Of a stretch of DNA of 64,000 nt, positions 7,893 to 17,079 are shown piece after piece. Source of the stretch: an uncultured Roseburia sp. (GTDB lineage Bacteria > Bacillota > Clostridia > Lachnospirales > Lachnospiraceae). The DNA lies in assembly GCA_947573605.1 (NCBI GenBank), contig CANPGM010000005.1, forward strand, positions 55,473 through 119,472. Reading direction: 5' to 3'. Position numbers and translations under genes: made by a program. Below the pieces are notes generated by a model. It did not search any database. It saw only the letters and a list, made by a program, of their open reading frames with translations, and was not told where the DNA came from. Position 1 is the first letter of the stretch; the number at the start of each line of letters is the position of its first letter.

Positions 7893-8396
7893 TTATTCTT
7901 CCCAGCTCAGTCTGTGCAGCTCTCCCGCAAGCTTCATATGGTCAAAATTGTTCTGCCGCAGCGCCTCATATAAAATTATCGCCGCCGAATTGGACAGATT
8001 TAAAGAACGCGTTTCCCCAAGCATCGGAATACGAACGCAGGCTTCGGGATTCGCCTTTAAAATTTCCTCCGGAATCCCCGCGCTCTCTTTCCCAAACACC
8101 AGAAAACAGTCCGGTTCATAGGAAACTTCCGTATAAACCTTCCTGCCCTTTGTCGTGGCCAGGTAAAGGTTTGCATTCGGATTTTTCAGAAGAAATTCTT
8201 CCCAGTTTACATAAGTTGTAACATCCAGTTCTTTCCAATAATCCATTCCGGCGCGTCGGAGCGATTTTTCATCTAAATGAAATCCCAGCGGCTCGATCAG
8301 ATGCAGCCTGGTCCCGGTCGCCACGCAGGTTCGGCCGATATTTCCCGTATTGGAAGGAATTTCCGGTTCGTATAACACAATGTTTAGTTCTGCCAT
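7893..8396 (-). CDS. trmL: tRNA 2'-O-methyltransferase TrmL (SPOUT family)
   Basis: A 167-residue SPOUT protein, the usual length for TrmL, which methylates the ribose of wobble base 34 in tRNA-Leu isoacceptors. Motif 1 NIVLYEPEIPSNTGNIGRTC (5-24) and the C-terminal SAM-knot segments LVFGKESAGIPEEIL and IPMLGETRSLNLSNSAAIIL are characteristic. It sits between ecfA1 and an aminotransferase gene on the same strand. Confidence 0.93.
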   Translation of the reverse strand: MAELNIVLYEPEIPSNTGNIGRTCVATGTRLHLIEPLGFHLDEKSLRRAGMDYWKELDVTTYVNWEEFLLKNPNANLYLATTKGRKVYTEVSYEPDCFLVFGKESAGIPEEILKANPEACVRIPMLGETRSLNLSNSAAIILYEALRQNNFDHMKLAGELHRLSWEE

Positions 8397-8431
8397 ATCA
8401 ATTTTCCTGTCTTTGAATTATATGTAGTATT

Positions 8432-9604
8432 TTATTCGTTTTCTTCCCGCAGCCTGGTAATATAATGCTCGATACGGTCCATCGCGTTTTTCAATACATC
8501 CAGCGAATAGGCGTAAGAGATACGGATAAATCCTTCCCCGCAGGCGCCGAACGCCGTCCCCGGAACAACGGCGACCCGTTCCGCTTTAAGCAGCTCATTG
8601 ACAAATTCGTCGGAAGTCATTCCGAACTCCTTAATACACGGAAATACATAAAACGCGCCGAACGGTTCAAAGCAGTCAAGCCCCATCTCTTTAAAGCGAT
8701 GCATCAGATAGCGGCGTCTGCCGTTGTATTCCTCGCGCATCTTTACCACGTCTTCATCGCCGTTTCTAAGCGCTTCCACCGCCGCATACTGGCTGGTTGT
8801 CGGCGCGCACATAATCGCATACTGATGAATTTTCGTCATCTGGCTGATAATCGCCTCCGGCCCGCAGGCATAGCCAAGCCGCCAGCCGGTCATCGCATAG
8901 GATTTGGAAAAACCGTTAATCAAAACGGTGCGCTCCTTCATTCCCGGAAGAGACGCAATCGTCGTATGGTTGGTCAGATAAGTCAGTTCGGAATAAATTT
9001 CGTCGCTGATCACAAACAGATCGTGACGAAGCACAACCTCCGCAATCGCCTCTAAATCCTTTTTTTCCATAACGGCTCCGGTCGGATTGTTCGGATACGG
9101 AAGCACCAGAATCTTTGTTTTCGGCGTAACGGCAGCCTCAAGCTCTTCCGGCGTTAAGCGAAATTCGTTCTCTGCCGAAAGCTCGATTATCACCGGCTTT
9201 CCGTTTGCCAGAATACAGCACGGCTCATACGAAACATAGCTCGGCTGCGGAATCAGCACTTCGTCGCCGGGGTCTAACATGGCGCGCATGGCGATATCGA
9301 TCGCTTCGCTGCCGCCGACGGTCACTAAAATTTCTTTCCCGAAATCATAAGACACACCGTATCTTCTCGTCAGATAACGGTCAATTTCTATTTTTAATTC
9401 CTTTAATCCCGCATTAGAGGTATAAAACGTCTTTCCCTTTTCCAGCGAATAGATTCCCTCGTCCCGGATATGCCACGGCGTATCAAAATCCGGCTCGCCG
9501 ACGCCGAGCGTAATCGCATCTTTCATTTCGCTTACAATATCAAAAAACTTTCGGATACCCGACGGCTGAATCGTCACAATCGTTTCTGATAATGGGTTTC
9601 TCAT
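8432..9604 (-). CDS. PLP-dependent aminotransferase, class I/II
   Basis: A 390-residue fold-type I aminotransferase. The Schiff-base lysine is K234 in GFSKSYAMTGWRLGY; NNPTG (172-176) and SDEIYSEL (200-207) bind the cofactor. It resembles the broad aspartate/aromatic (PatA-like) group; substrate cannot be set from sequence. Its ATG overlaps the stop of the upstream Lrp-family gene (ATGA), so the regulator and enzyme are co-translated and the enzyme likely acts on an amino acid sensed by that regulator. Confidence 0.9.
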   Translation of the reverse strand: MRNPLSETIVTIQPSGIRKFFDIVSEMKDAITLGVGEPDFDTPWHIRDEGIYSLEKGKTFYTSNAGLKELKIEIDRYLTRRYGVSYDFGKEILVTVGGSEAIDIAMRAMLDPGDEVLIPQPSYVSYEPCCILANGKPVIIELSAENEFRLTPEELEAAVTPKTKILVLPYPNNPTGAVMEKKDLEAIAEVVLRHDLFVISDEIYSELTYLTNHTTIASLPGMKERTVLINGFSKSYAMTGWRLGYACGPEAIISQMTKIHQYAIMCAPTTSQYAAVEALRNGDEDVVKMREEYNGRRRYLMHRFKEMGLDCFEPFGAFYVFPCIKEFGMTSDEFVNELLKAERVAVVPGTAFGACGEGFIRISYAYSLDVLKNAMDRIEHYITRLREENE

Positions 9605-10083
9605 GGTATCATCTGTATCCTTTCGTCTTTTGTCTGCTCTGCAATTACGGTACCGTGATCCTTATATTTTTTCAATATAAAATTGGTTTTCGTGCTAAGC
9701 ACCGTATCCAGTGTAGAGAGCTTCTCCGAAACAAACCGGGAAACCTCTCTCAGCGTTTTTCCTTCCAGCGTTACCATTAAATCAAAACCGCCTGAAATCA
9801 GATAGACGGAATTGACCTCCGGATAATTGTAAATCCGCTCCGCCACCTTATCAAACCCCATCCCTCTCTGCGGCGTCACGCGCACTTCAATGAGCGCCGT
9901 CACTTTCTCAATTCCTACCTTATCCCAGTCGATAATCGTGTGGTAGCCGCAGATAATGTGTTCCTCTTCCATTCTCTGCAATTCGTCGACCACCGTGCCC
10001 TCGTCTACGCCGAGCATAATCGCCAGATCTTTTAAATGGATTCTGCTGTTCTTCTCTATAAAAGTTAAAATCTTTTCCCGCAT
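9601..10083 (-). CDS. Lrp/AsnC-family transcriptional regulator
   Basis: A 160-residue protein with an N-terminal winged helix (residues 1-60; IHLKDLAIMLGVDEGTVVDEL is the DNA-reading part) and a C-terminal RAM ligand-binding domain (ALIEVRVTPQRG..., VYLISGGFDLMVTLEG). Such proteins sense amino acids and form octamers. It is coupled by an ATGA overlap to the aminotransferase gene, which it probably regulates together with itself. Confidence 0.92.
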   Translation of the reverse strand: MREKILTFIEKNSRIHLKDLAIMLGVDEGTVVDELQRMEEEHIICGYHTIIDWDKVGIEKVTALIEVRVTPQRGMGFDKVAERIYNYPEVNSVYLISGGFDLMVTLEGKTLREVSRFVSEKLSTLDTVLSTKTNFILKKYKDHGTVIAEQTKDERIQMIP

Positions 10084-10164
10084 AAAAAGACATCCTCTCT
10101 TCCCAAAATCATGACAAAAAACATTTTTTGCGCCGTTTCGCTTAGGTCCGGCGGCGCAGAACTC

Positions 10165-11148
10165 CTAAATGACAAGATACAATTCGTCTGTTTTCGGAGG
10201 CTCCAGAAACCGCTGCTCTTCTCCCTGATATAAAATCCTGTCGTTGCCTTCCGTCGCTTTTCCAATCACCGCTGATGGGATTTTCGCTTTCTCAAGCGCT
10301 CTTACCAGCCGGTTTCCGTCTTCCGACGCCATCAGCATACATCCGCTGCTAATCAGCTTATAAGGATTTATCCCGAAAAACTCGCAGATTTCAATTGTCT
10401 CCTGACGAACCGGTATTTTCTTTAAATCGATTTCAAGTCCGATGCCGGACGCTTCCGCCAGTTCCCAAAGCGCGCCGAATATTCCGCCTTCCGTCACGTC
10501 GTGCATTGCCCCGACACCGGACAGCACGGCGGCGGCGGCCTCCGGAAGCACAGAGAGATAGCGGTCAAATCCCTTTGCCGTTTCCAGAAAATTCTTCGGA
10601 AACCTCTTGGTAAGCTCCTCTTCCTTCTCCTTCGCAAGAATAGATGTGCCTTCGATGCCGATCCATTTAGAAACCACGATATCCATTCCGGGCTTCGCTC
10701 CCGCCGTAGAAACCAAACGGCCCTCTTTTACCTTTCCGACGCCGCAGACCGTAACGACCGGCTGCGTCACGGCTCGCGTCACCTCCGTATGTCCGCCCAT
10801 AATCTGAACGCGTGCCCGGGCACATGCCGTTTCCATCTGCTCCATCATAAGTTTCAGTTCCGACTCTTTCGCCCGCTCCGGCAGTAAAATCGACAAAAGG
10901 ACGCCGACCGGCTCCGCTCCCGCACTTGCCAGATCGTTTAACGTAACCTGAATCGAAAGAGATCCGATATCTTTTGCCGTTCCGGTAATAGGGTCCGTCG
11001 ACAAAACAAAGATTTCGTCCGGCGCAAGCCGAATTGCGGCGCAGTCCTCACCGACTCCGGCTCCCAGTAAAACCTCCGGCCGCTTTGTATGCAGTTGTTT
11101 AAATACGGAACGCTTCAATACGTTCTCCGGAACCTTTCCTGTTTTCAC
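10165..11148 (-). CDS. AIR synthase-related (PurM/HypE-fold) protein
   Basis: A 327-residue protein of the PurM/HypE/ThiL/SelD superfamily: GAGVGEDCAAIRL near residue 31 is the N-terminal metal/ATP motif, TDPITGTAKDIGSL and IQVTLNDLASAGAEP follow, and AMHDVTEGGIFGALWELAE lies in the C-terminal half. It lacks partners that would mark it as HypE (no hyp genes nearby), so its substrate is unknown. The start is GTG (11148-11146) with GGGGAGG 7 bases upstream. It stands alone between a palindrome and the Lrp gene. Confidence 0.85.
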   Translation of the reverse strand: MKTGKVPENVLKRSVFKQLHTKRPEVLLGAGVGEDCAAIRLAPDEIFVLSTDPITGTAKDIGSLSIQVTLNDLASAGAEPVGVLLSILLPERAKESELKLMMEQMETACARARVQIMGGHTEVTRAVTQPVVTVCGVGKVKEGRLVSTAGAKPGMDIVVSKWIGIEGTSILAKEKEEELTKRFPKNFLETAKGFDRYLSVLPEAAAAVLSGVGAMHDVTEGGIFGALWELAEASGIGLEIDLKKIPVRQETIEICEFFGINPYKLISSGCMLMASEDGNRLVRALEKAKIPSAVIGKATEGNDRILYQGEEQRFLEPPKTDELYLVI

Positions 11149-11189
11149 GCTGCCTCCCCATACTCTTTTGTTCCGCCTTTTATAGCGAT

Positions 11190-11213
11190 AGGCTGTCTCA
11201 TATGAGACAGCCT
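11190..11213. terminator. 24-bp perfect palindrome with flanking T-run on the plus strand
   Basis: AGGCTGTCTCATATGAGACAGCCT is a perfect dyad. The T-run (TCTTTTTT) lies on the plus-strand side, although both flanking genes are on the minus strand, where the hairpin is preceded by A residues and has no U-tract. It probably still ends the VanW-domain transcript by its hairpin, but an operator role is possible. Confidence 0.5.
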
Positions 11214-11236
11214 CTTTTTTCTGACTATTTTTTAAA

Positions 11237-12781
11237 TTATTGTCCGCCTGCTCCGGTAATATCTCCGGGATTCACCGTTCCCGTAATTGCCTGTTCCTCC
11301 GGAGAAACCGGCGGCTCCGCCGGCTGCCCCGTCGCTGCGGCCGCAGCCGCATACAGACCGACCGTCGCATAAATCGTCGCCTCGTCTCCCGACGCAAGCG
11401 CCGCATTGATTGCCTCCGCAGCCGCCGGATCGGCGGTAGACGTCCCGATATGAACAATCTTGGGCGATGCATGATAAGTACTCTTGTTGTATTTCTCTCT
11501 GCTCTGAACGACTCCGTCCACCGTTACAACCTTCCAGAGCTGGGCGATATAACCGACATGCTTTGACTGAGCGGTTTCCATTGTCCCAAGCGGCGCTTCG
11601 GTCGCAACAAACTGCGTCACCGGATCGTCGGAAGCGATTACCTCGCTTTCAAAGCTCACCACACGGTTCGACGGTCTTGTCTCTTCTCCGTAAATCGTGA
11701 AATACACATTTTTTCCTTCCGTATATCCCTCGATATAAATCGGCGCCGCCGTATTGTTTTTAAACTTCAAATCCATATAGTCTCCGGCGATTGCCGCATC
11801 CATCGACGGTTTCACATAGGATACAATCATCGTATGATTGGACCGCTCCGTCACGTCAAGTTCGGCGAGGATCACCGCATTATACAAAGTAGTAGAAACC
11901 TGACAGACGCCGCCGCCGTAGCTTTGCACCGTAGTTCCGTTTTCGTAGGAACCCGCCAGTTCATAACCGTGCGCTGCGTCAAGCGGATTGATGGTCTGTC
12001 CGACTGAAAATTCGTCGCCCGGATATAAAACGGTACCGTCGATTTTACTCGTAGCAAGTTCCACATTGGTACAGCGTCCGGCTGCAGATGTACTATAGTT
12101 TGTATGAAAAGTTCCAAGCACGTCTTTTACTCGTAAAAGCTGCTCCCTGGTGCCTTCCGGCTCGACAATATCGGCGGCCAGCGTAATTTCCGCGTCCAAA
12201 CCGTCCCATCCGTCCTGCAGATACGAGCTGATCATTTCCGCGGATTCTTCCGCGTCAATTTTCACGCCCGTCTTTCCTTCTACAATCTTAAACTCACCGT
12301 TTTCTCTTGTCAGACCGTTATTGACCGGCTCCGTGTTCAACCGCGAGGCATTGTCGTTCAAAAGAGCCGTTACCGCGCTCTTATTGATGCCGAACTCAAG
12401 CGGGAGCACTTTTCCTCCCTGCTCTAAATCTTTTCTGTCTTTATACCGCTTTATCAGATTCCCGCTTTTGCAGATCGCCATCGCTTCTTTTACTGCTTTC
12501 TCACTCTGTACGAAAACACCCATTTGCTCCGCGGTAAGCGTAATACTGCCGTCGCCGGCTTCCAGTGTAAAGACTGCCTGCGATACTTCTCTCACATAAG
12601 CTTCGACTGCAGACACTGCCTCTTCTTCCGTCATACCGCCGACATAGACCTTTCCGATATAGACGCCTTCTGTAATCAGACTGCTGTTCCCTTTTGCGCT
12701 TACATGAAACGCAAGTCCTGTCACGGCGCATACCGTCAATACAAATACTGCTGCCGACAGTAATTTCTTCCAATTCTTCAT
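11237..12781 (-). CDS. VanW-family cell-envelope protein with putative peptidoglycan-binding region
   Basis: A 514-residue exported protein. An N-terminal hydrophobic segment (residues 7-29, ending VSA) serves as signal or anchor. Residues about 40-200 contain repeats like VYVGGMTEEEAVSAVEAYV typical of the putative peptidoglycan-binding domain that precedes VanW. The VanW domain follows (about 218-390), with GQTINPLDAAHGYELAG and YGGGVCQVSTTLYNA. The C-terminus is rich in Ala, Gly and Pro. VanW proteins are widespread in Clostridia and their function is unknown. It has its own promoter at 12835-12862 and is monocistronic. Confidence 0.88.
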   Translation of the reverse strand: MKNWKKLLSAAVFVLTVCAVTGLAFHVSAKGNSSLITEGVYIGKVYVGGMTEEEAVSAVEAYVREVSQAVFTLEAGDGSITLTAEQMGVFVQSEKAVKEAMAICKSGNLIKRYKDRKDLEQGGKVLPLEFGINKSAVTALLNDNASRLNTEPVNNGLTRENGEFKIVEGKTGVKIDAEESAEMISSYLQDGWDGLDAEITLAADIVEPEGTREQLLRVKDVLGTFHTNYSTSAAGRCTNVELATSKIDGTVLYPGDEFSVGQTINPLDAAHGYELAGSYENGTTVQSYGGGVCQVSTTLYNAVILAELDVTERSNHTMIVSYVKPSMDAAIAGDYMDLKFKNNTAAPIYIEGYTEGKNVYFTIYGEETRPSNRVVSFESEVIASDDPVTQFVATEAPLGTMETAQSKHVGYIAQLWKVVTVDGVVQSREKYNKSTYHASPKIVHIGTSTADPAAAEAINAALASGDEATIYATVGLYAAAAAATGQPAEPPVSPEEQAITGTVNPGDITGAGGQ

Positions 12782-12834
12782 AAATATATTCCCTCTTAAA
12801 AATAATAAAAAACTGATGTTTCAGGATATTTTGT

Positions 12835-12862
12835 ATTTTACCATAAACGTTCTTATTTTCAA
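12835..12862 (-). promoter_or_regulatory. Sigma-A promoter for the VanW-domain gene
   Basis: Minus-strand TTGAAA (12862-12857), 16-bp spacer, TAAAAT (12840-12835), about 54 bp before the start codon. Confidence 0.65.
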
Positions 12863-12914
12863 GGGTCCATACCGACAAATTTATTTGACTGTCAAACAAT
12901 TTTTTAGTATATTT

Positions 12915-13019
12915 TTACATGAAGGCGGCAAGTATGGTAGTCAGCAGCATCGCGCCGGCCAAAATGATAACGATAGCCGCCAGTAATTTTTTATTTTTCT
13001 TTTTTCCAAAATTATACAT
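12915..13019 (-). CDS. 34-residue single-pass membrane micro-protein
   Basis: ATG 13019 with GGAGGATGATC directly upstream encodes MYNFGKKKNKK followed by one hydrophobic helix (LLAAIVIILAGAMLLTTILA) and ends AFM. A basic N-terminus and a single helix ending at the C-terminus resemble tiny Bacillota proteins such as Prli42, the membrane anchor of the stressosome, but the similarity is only of pattern. It is divergent from the gene at 13147. Confidence 0.6.
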   Translation of the reverse strand: MYNFGKKKNKKLLAAIVIILAGAMLLTTILAAFM

Positions 13020-13146
13020 GATCATCCTCCAAGCCGGAGCAATTGATTGCAAAGCCGCACGTCCGAAGCGTTCGATTTCAGACTGCGGCTCAGATTTGCG
13101 GCCCCGGCGCGACTCCTTCAAATTACAGCTACAGAAAGGAATCCTT

Positions 13147-13752
13147 ATGTTCTTTATTCTATTTTTTATTTTAATCGCCGTTATCGCCGTGTGTATCAGA
13201 AAAAGCAACAACGCGCAGCGCCAGACCGAAGAGGACTTCTGGGCCAGAGAGGCCGAAGCCAACACCGTCCGCCGCAAGGATATCGACGGTCTTCCCTATA
13301 TTACCATACCCTTTGAAAAATTTCCAACAGGTATTTCCGACGACAGTGAAGTAATAGAACTCGAACAGAAATTAAAAGCGCTCGACGGACGGAAAATTCT
13401 CAATCTTGGCAATCAGACGAATACAGAGTTAAAAATGCAGTACGGCCCGGCCAATTTAAACGCATTGACGGAATACGACCAAAACTATGCGGCCCTTGTC
13501 TCGCTGCTTGTATCCTATTCAAACGCTCTGATCCGCCTGGGTTATGAAAGCGAAGCCGTTCCCGTGCTGGAATTCGGCGTCTCCTGCGGCACGGACAACA
13601 GCAAAAACTTCAGCCTGCTTGCGGAATTTTACAAAAAAAACGAAATGTATGCGGAAATCGAAGCGCTCAAAGAGGCAGCCGAAAAGCTCGATTCTCTCAT
13701 GAAACAGCCGATTCTGGAAAAGCTGAATCAGATTTCGCAACGTTCCGCCTGA
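13147..13752 (+). CDS. Hypothetical membrane-anchored protein
   Basis: A 201-residue protein starting at ATG 13147 with AGAAAGGA upstream. Residues 1-15 form a hydrophobic N-terminal anchor (MFFILFFILIAVIAV), followed by a soluble region that is mostly helical. The C-terminal half (YESEAVPVLEFGVSCGTDNS..., LAEFYKKNEMYAEIEALKEA) looks like tetratricopeptide-type helix pairs. No function is recognised. It is the only plus-strand gene between truA and the chemoreceptor, and it converges on the exonuclease gene. Confidence 0.75.
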   Translation: MFFILFFILIAVIAVCIRKSNNAQRQTEEDFWAREAEANTVRRKDIDGLPYITIPFEKFPTGISDDSEVIELEQKLKALDGRKILNLGNQTNTELKMQYGPANLNALTEYDQNYAALVSLLVSYSNALIRLGYESEAVPVLEFGVSCGTDNSKNFSLLAEFYKKNEMYAEIEALKEAAEKLDSLMKQPILEKLNQISQRSA

Positions 13753-13759
13753 TGCTTTC

Positions 13760-14476
13760 TTAGATTTTCGGCAGTTTCCCATACTGCACAATCAGCCGGT
13801 CGACAAGCCTTGAAGCCTCGTTTCTGGTGATCGATTCGCCCAGTTCCGGTATCTCGATCTGATACCATTTTGCAAACCGTTCCAGATAACGCTTCTGGGC
13901 AGGCGTTATAGGGGACTGCTTTTTCGCCTGATACACCAACGGTTTCGGTAAAAACGCCTCCGGCTCCTTCTCTTCAAATTCCGTTTTCAGTCTGAAAAAA
14001 AGCTCTGCCGCAGCCTGTGCGTCAAATAGCGCGCGGTGCATGGTCCCGCGTCTGATCCCATAAAGGGCGCAGAGACTTTCCAGGTCTTTTTTCTGCTCCT
14101 TAGGAAGAAATTTCCTTGACAGTTTTAACGTATCGACCGCATTCCGTTCAAAGCTCCGTTTCTGATTGACCGCCCACTGCTTTAAAAAACTGTAGTCGTA
14201 TGTCACATTATGCCCGATCAGTGCGTCTTCACCCAAAAAAATCATAAATCGGTTCACCGCTTCGTCTGTCGGCGCCCCGGCAGCCGCTTCCTCCGCCGTA
14301 ATACCGGTCAGCGCCGTAATTTCTTCGCTTACCGGCACGCCCGGATTGACGATTTCTGTAAAAACGTCTTCTGTCTTTCCGTTCCTTATCCGAACCGCGC
14401 CAAGTTCCAGTATTTTATCCTTCTTTGCATTTAAGCCGGTCATTTCCAAATCGACCGCAACATAGCTGTCTGTCAT
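13760..14476 (-). CDS. DEDDh 3'-5' exonuclease (DNA polymerase III epsilon/PolC-type)
   Basis: A 238-residue protein. The exonuclease I motif AVDLEMTGLNAKKDKILELG (7-26) supplies Asp and Glu, exo II is IGHNVTYDYSFLKQW, and exo III lies in MHRALFDAQAAAELF (HxAxxD pattern). A C-terminal extension (about 175-238) contains TPAQKRYLERFAKWYQI and SRLVDRLI, a helical region common in clostridial homologues. It likely trims DNA ends in repair. Its start overlaps the stop of nth by 4 bp. Confidence 0.88.
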   Translation of the reverse strand: MTDSYVAVDLEMTGLNAKKDKILELGAVRIRNGKTEDVFTEIVNPGVPVSEEITALTGITAEEAAAGAPTDEAVNRFMIFLGEDALIGHNVTYDYSFLKQWAVNQKRSFERNAVDTLKLSRKFLPKEQKKDLESLCALYGIRRGTMHRALFDAQAAAELFFRLKTEFEEKEPEAFLPKPLVYQAKKQSPITPAQKRYLERFAKWYQIEIPELGESITRNEASRLVDRLIVQYGKLPKI

Positions 14477-15135
14477 TTCTTCTGCTTTCCTCCGGCCTTC
14501 TTTTTTCCGGACTTATCTTCCGCGTTGCATAAATCCTGCAAAAAACATTCCTCACACTTCGGACTTCTCGCAAAACAAATCGCTCTCCCGAACGTAATAA
14601 TCTGTATATTATATAAAATCCAGTGCTCTTTCGGAAGCACTTTCATTAAATCGTATTCTATTTTTTCCGGGTCTGTTTCCTTCGTAAAACCGAGTCTCTT
14701 TGAAATCCGTTTCACATGCGTATCCACCACAATACTCGGCTCGTGATAAATGTTTCCTCTGATTACATTTGCTGTTTTCCTTCCTACGCCCGCAAGCCCC
14801 GTAAGTTCCTCTAACGTCCGCGGAACCTCCCCTTGATACTCATACACAAGGCTTTTCGCACAGGAAATAATATTTTTCGCCTTATTGTGATAAAACCCGG
14901 TCGACTTAATGTCCTGTTCTAACTCCTCCAACTTTGCGTTTGCAAACTTTTCCAGCGTATCGTATTTCTGGAACAGTTTTTCCGTTACAATGTTCACTCT
15001 TGCATCGGTGCACTGCGCGCTTAAAATCACCGCAATCAGCAGCTGCCACGGCGTCTGATGATTTAAATAACAGATATAATCCGTTCCGTACTCCCGGTTA
15101 AGACGTTCTAAAATTTCTTTTGTCCTCTTTGTCAT
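14473..15135 (-). CDS. nth: Endonuclease III (DNA glycosylase/AP lyase)
   Basis: A 220-residue Nth. The helix-hairpin-helix LAGVGRKTANVIRGNIY carries the catalytic Lys, the catalytic Asp is in VVDTHVKRI, and the 4Fe-4S cluster ligands are C-x6-C-x2-C-x5-C in CFARSPKCEECFLQDLC. It removes oxidised pyrimidines. It overlaps both neighbours by 4 bp, forming a radical SAM-nth-exonuclease operon. Confidence 0.97.
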   Translation of the reverse strand: MTKRTKEILERLNREYGTDYICYLNHQTPWQLLIAVILSAQCTDARVNIVTEKLFQKYDTLEKFANAKLEELEQDIKSTGFYHNKAKNIISCAKSLVYEYQGEVPRTLEELTGLAGVGRKTANVIRGNIYHEPSIVVDTHVKRISKRLGFTKETDPEKIEYDLMKVLPKEHWILYNIQIITFGRAICFARSPKCEECFLQDLCNAEDKSGKKKAGGKQKK

Positions 15136-16994
15136 ACGTCCTCCAATTTTACAATCGTAACTTTCGCCTGATGATCCAACGGATCCCGATCGTCATAGTC
15201 AAACAGTACATAAATCGGGTCTGCCAGGTATTCCGGCAATTCTTTGACCGTTTTCTCTTCTTTTCCCGGAAAGCGATAGTGAAACGGCTCCACATGGGAT
15301 TTCCTTCCCTTTTTACAGAAACGTCTCGTCTGCTCTTTAAATTCCGCAACATCCGGGGCAAAAGACGGCCTGCTTTTCATATTTTCCCGATAATAGAGAT
15401 CAAACGTCAGACTTTCCTTTATGACAGAGTGAAGTCTTTCCAAACAGTCCAAACGCATTACCGTCTTTTCGTTTAACGCCCGGAAGAGTTCGTATTCCCA
15501 TGCATTCTCTGCCTGCCCCAAAGAAGTCCCGATTCGAATACATTCCTCCAGAAATTCCAGCAAAATCCCGCACCGTCCGATTCTCGAATGGCACATCTCG
15601 CCGTAACCGTTTCGCTCGTAAAAAGCTCCCATTTCCCGGTACATCTCAAACGGACTGTAAAACAATTGTTCCAGTATTTTCATCGTAATTTCAAACTGCC
15701 CGCTGTTGTAATAAACCTCCAGCATTTCCTCCGCCTGTCTGATTTTTAAAAGCTCTTCATAGGAAAGCCAATTCGTCCGCAGCACCTCATAAGGCGGTTT
15801 CGTATGATACAGAATCCCGTATTCATCCCTGTGTTCATACAAAAAAGATCCCTTTAATACTTTCAAAAAGCCAAGCTGTAACTGGTTCGGCTTTAACGCG
15901 TAAATTTCGTCAAACGAATGTGCGAAGGAACGATAGTCCTCATACGGCAGCCCTGCAATCAAATCCAGATGCTGGTGGATATTTCCACCTCTTTGAATCC
16001 TTTTTACATGTTCTTTCAGCTTTTCTAAATTCGTTGTTCGTTTTATTTCCCTGAGCGTAAACGGATTTACGGTCTGTACGCCGATTTCAAGCTGTACCAG
16101 ACCCGGACGCATACCGGAAAGCAGCTTTAGTTCCTCTTCGTTTAACAAATCCGCGGAAATCTCAAAGTGAAAGTTCGTAATCCCGTTGTCGTTTTCTTTC
16201 AGAAACCGCCAGATTTCCGCCGCATGGCCATGATTGCAGTTAAACGTACGGTCTACAAACTTCACCTGCGGCACCCTTTCCCGGAGGAAAAAGGCCAGTT
16301 CCTCTTTTACCAGCTTCATATCCCGAAAACGAAGGCTTTTTTCTACGGAAGAAAGACAGTAACTGCAGTGAAACGGACAGCCCCTTCCGGATTCATAATA
16401 TATAATCCGGTTTTTAAAATCACTCGCCGATGAATAGGGAAACGGAATCCGGTCAAAAGAAAGCACTTCCCGCGGTTCGGTAAACAGGATTTCATTTCCC
16501 CCCGGATTCCGAAAGGCAATTCCCCGGATGTCGAAAAGATCCGTTCCGCCGGATTCCCTGCTGAAAAAAGCCGCTTCTCTTCCGGTCGATTTCGCGTGTT
16601 CCTGTATGTGCGCGTAATATCGGCACAATTGAAGAAACGTCTCTTCTCCTTCGCCGATCATAACGCCCGTGACGGCGGGATGTTCTTTTAAAAAACGCTC
16701 CGTTTCATAGGAAACCTCCGGACCTCCGATCCAAATCGGTACGTCCGAACAAAGCTTGCGATACTCTTCCGCCACTTCCTCTATCGCCGCAAGATTCCAG
16801 ATATAACAGGAAAAACACAAAATATCAGGTTTTTCTGCATAAATCCGCCGCAGCATATCGTCCGGGCGGTTATTTATCGTAAATTCGGCTATTTCAATCT
16901 GATTCGAAAATTCTGCCGCATAAGCGCGCAGGCTGTGTACCGCCGGATTGGAATGGATGTATTTTGCATTTATCGCCGTTAACAAAATTTTCAT
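15132..16994 (-). CDS. B12-binding radical SAM protein with DUF4080-type C-terminus
   Basis: About 620 residues from ATG 16994 (MKILLTAINAKYIHSNPAVH); the frame is open farther upstream but this start matches the B12-binding Rossmann fold. The N-terminal third is the cobalamin-binding domain. The radical SAM cluster motif is GRGCPFHCSYCLSS. The C-terminal region includes RTNWLSYEELLKIRQAEEMLEVYYNSG, typical of DUF4080. The substrate is unknown. It leads the operon with nth. Confidence 0.88.
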   Translation of the reverse strand: MKILLTAINAKYIHSNPAVHSLRAYAAEFSNQIEIAEFTINNRPDDMLRRIYAEKPDILCFSCYIWNLAAIEEVAEEYRKLCSDVPIWIGGPEVSYETERFLKEHPAVTGVMIGEGEETFLQLCRYYAHIQEHAKSTGREAAFFSRESGGTDLFDIRGIAFRNPGGNEILFTEPREVLSFDRIPFPYSSASDFKNRIIYYESGRGCPFHCSYCLSSVEKSLRFRDMKLVKEELAFFLRERVPQVKFVDRTFNCNHGHAAEIWRFLKENDNGITNFHFEISADLLNEEELKLLSGMRPGLVQLEIGVQTVNPFTLREIKRTTNLEKLKEHVKRIQRGGNIHQHLDLIAGLPYEDYRSFAHSFDEIYALKPNQLQLGFLKVLKGSFLYEHRDEYGILYHTKPPYEVLRTNWLSYEELLKIRQAEEMLEVYYNSGQFEITMKILEQLFYSPFEMYREMGAFYERNGYGEMCHSRIGRCGILLEFLEECIRIGTSLGQAENAWEYELFRALNEKTVMRLDCLERLHSVIKESLTFDLYYRENMKSRPSFAPDVAEFKEQTRRFCKKGRKSHVEPFHYRFPGKEEKTVKELPEYLADPIYVLFDYDDRDPLDHQAKVTIVKLEDV

Positions 16995-17079
16995 GGTACC
17001 TCTGACCGCAATAGAAGCGGGACAAAACCGATTGACTGTTTCCGCGTCCATTATAGTACAGTTTTAAAAAAAATGCTAT

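Noticed and set aside
11272..11472. Arg-rich minus-strand frame inside the VanW-domain gene
   Set aside because: Shadow frame of the Ala/Gly-rich C-terminus.
12919..13146. N-terminal extension of the plus-strand hypothetical gene to 12919
   Set aside because: It would overlap the divergent micro-gene; ATG 13147 has a ribosome site and gives a standard membrane anchor.
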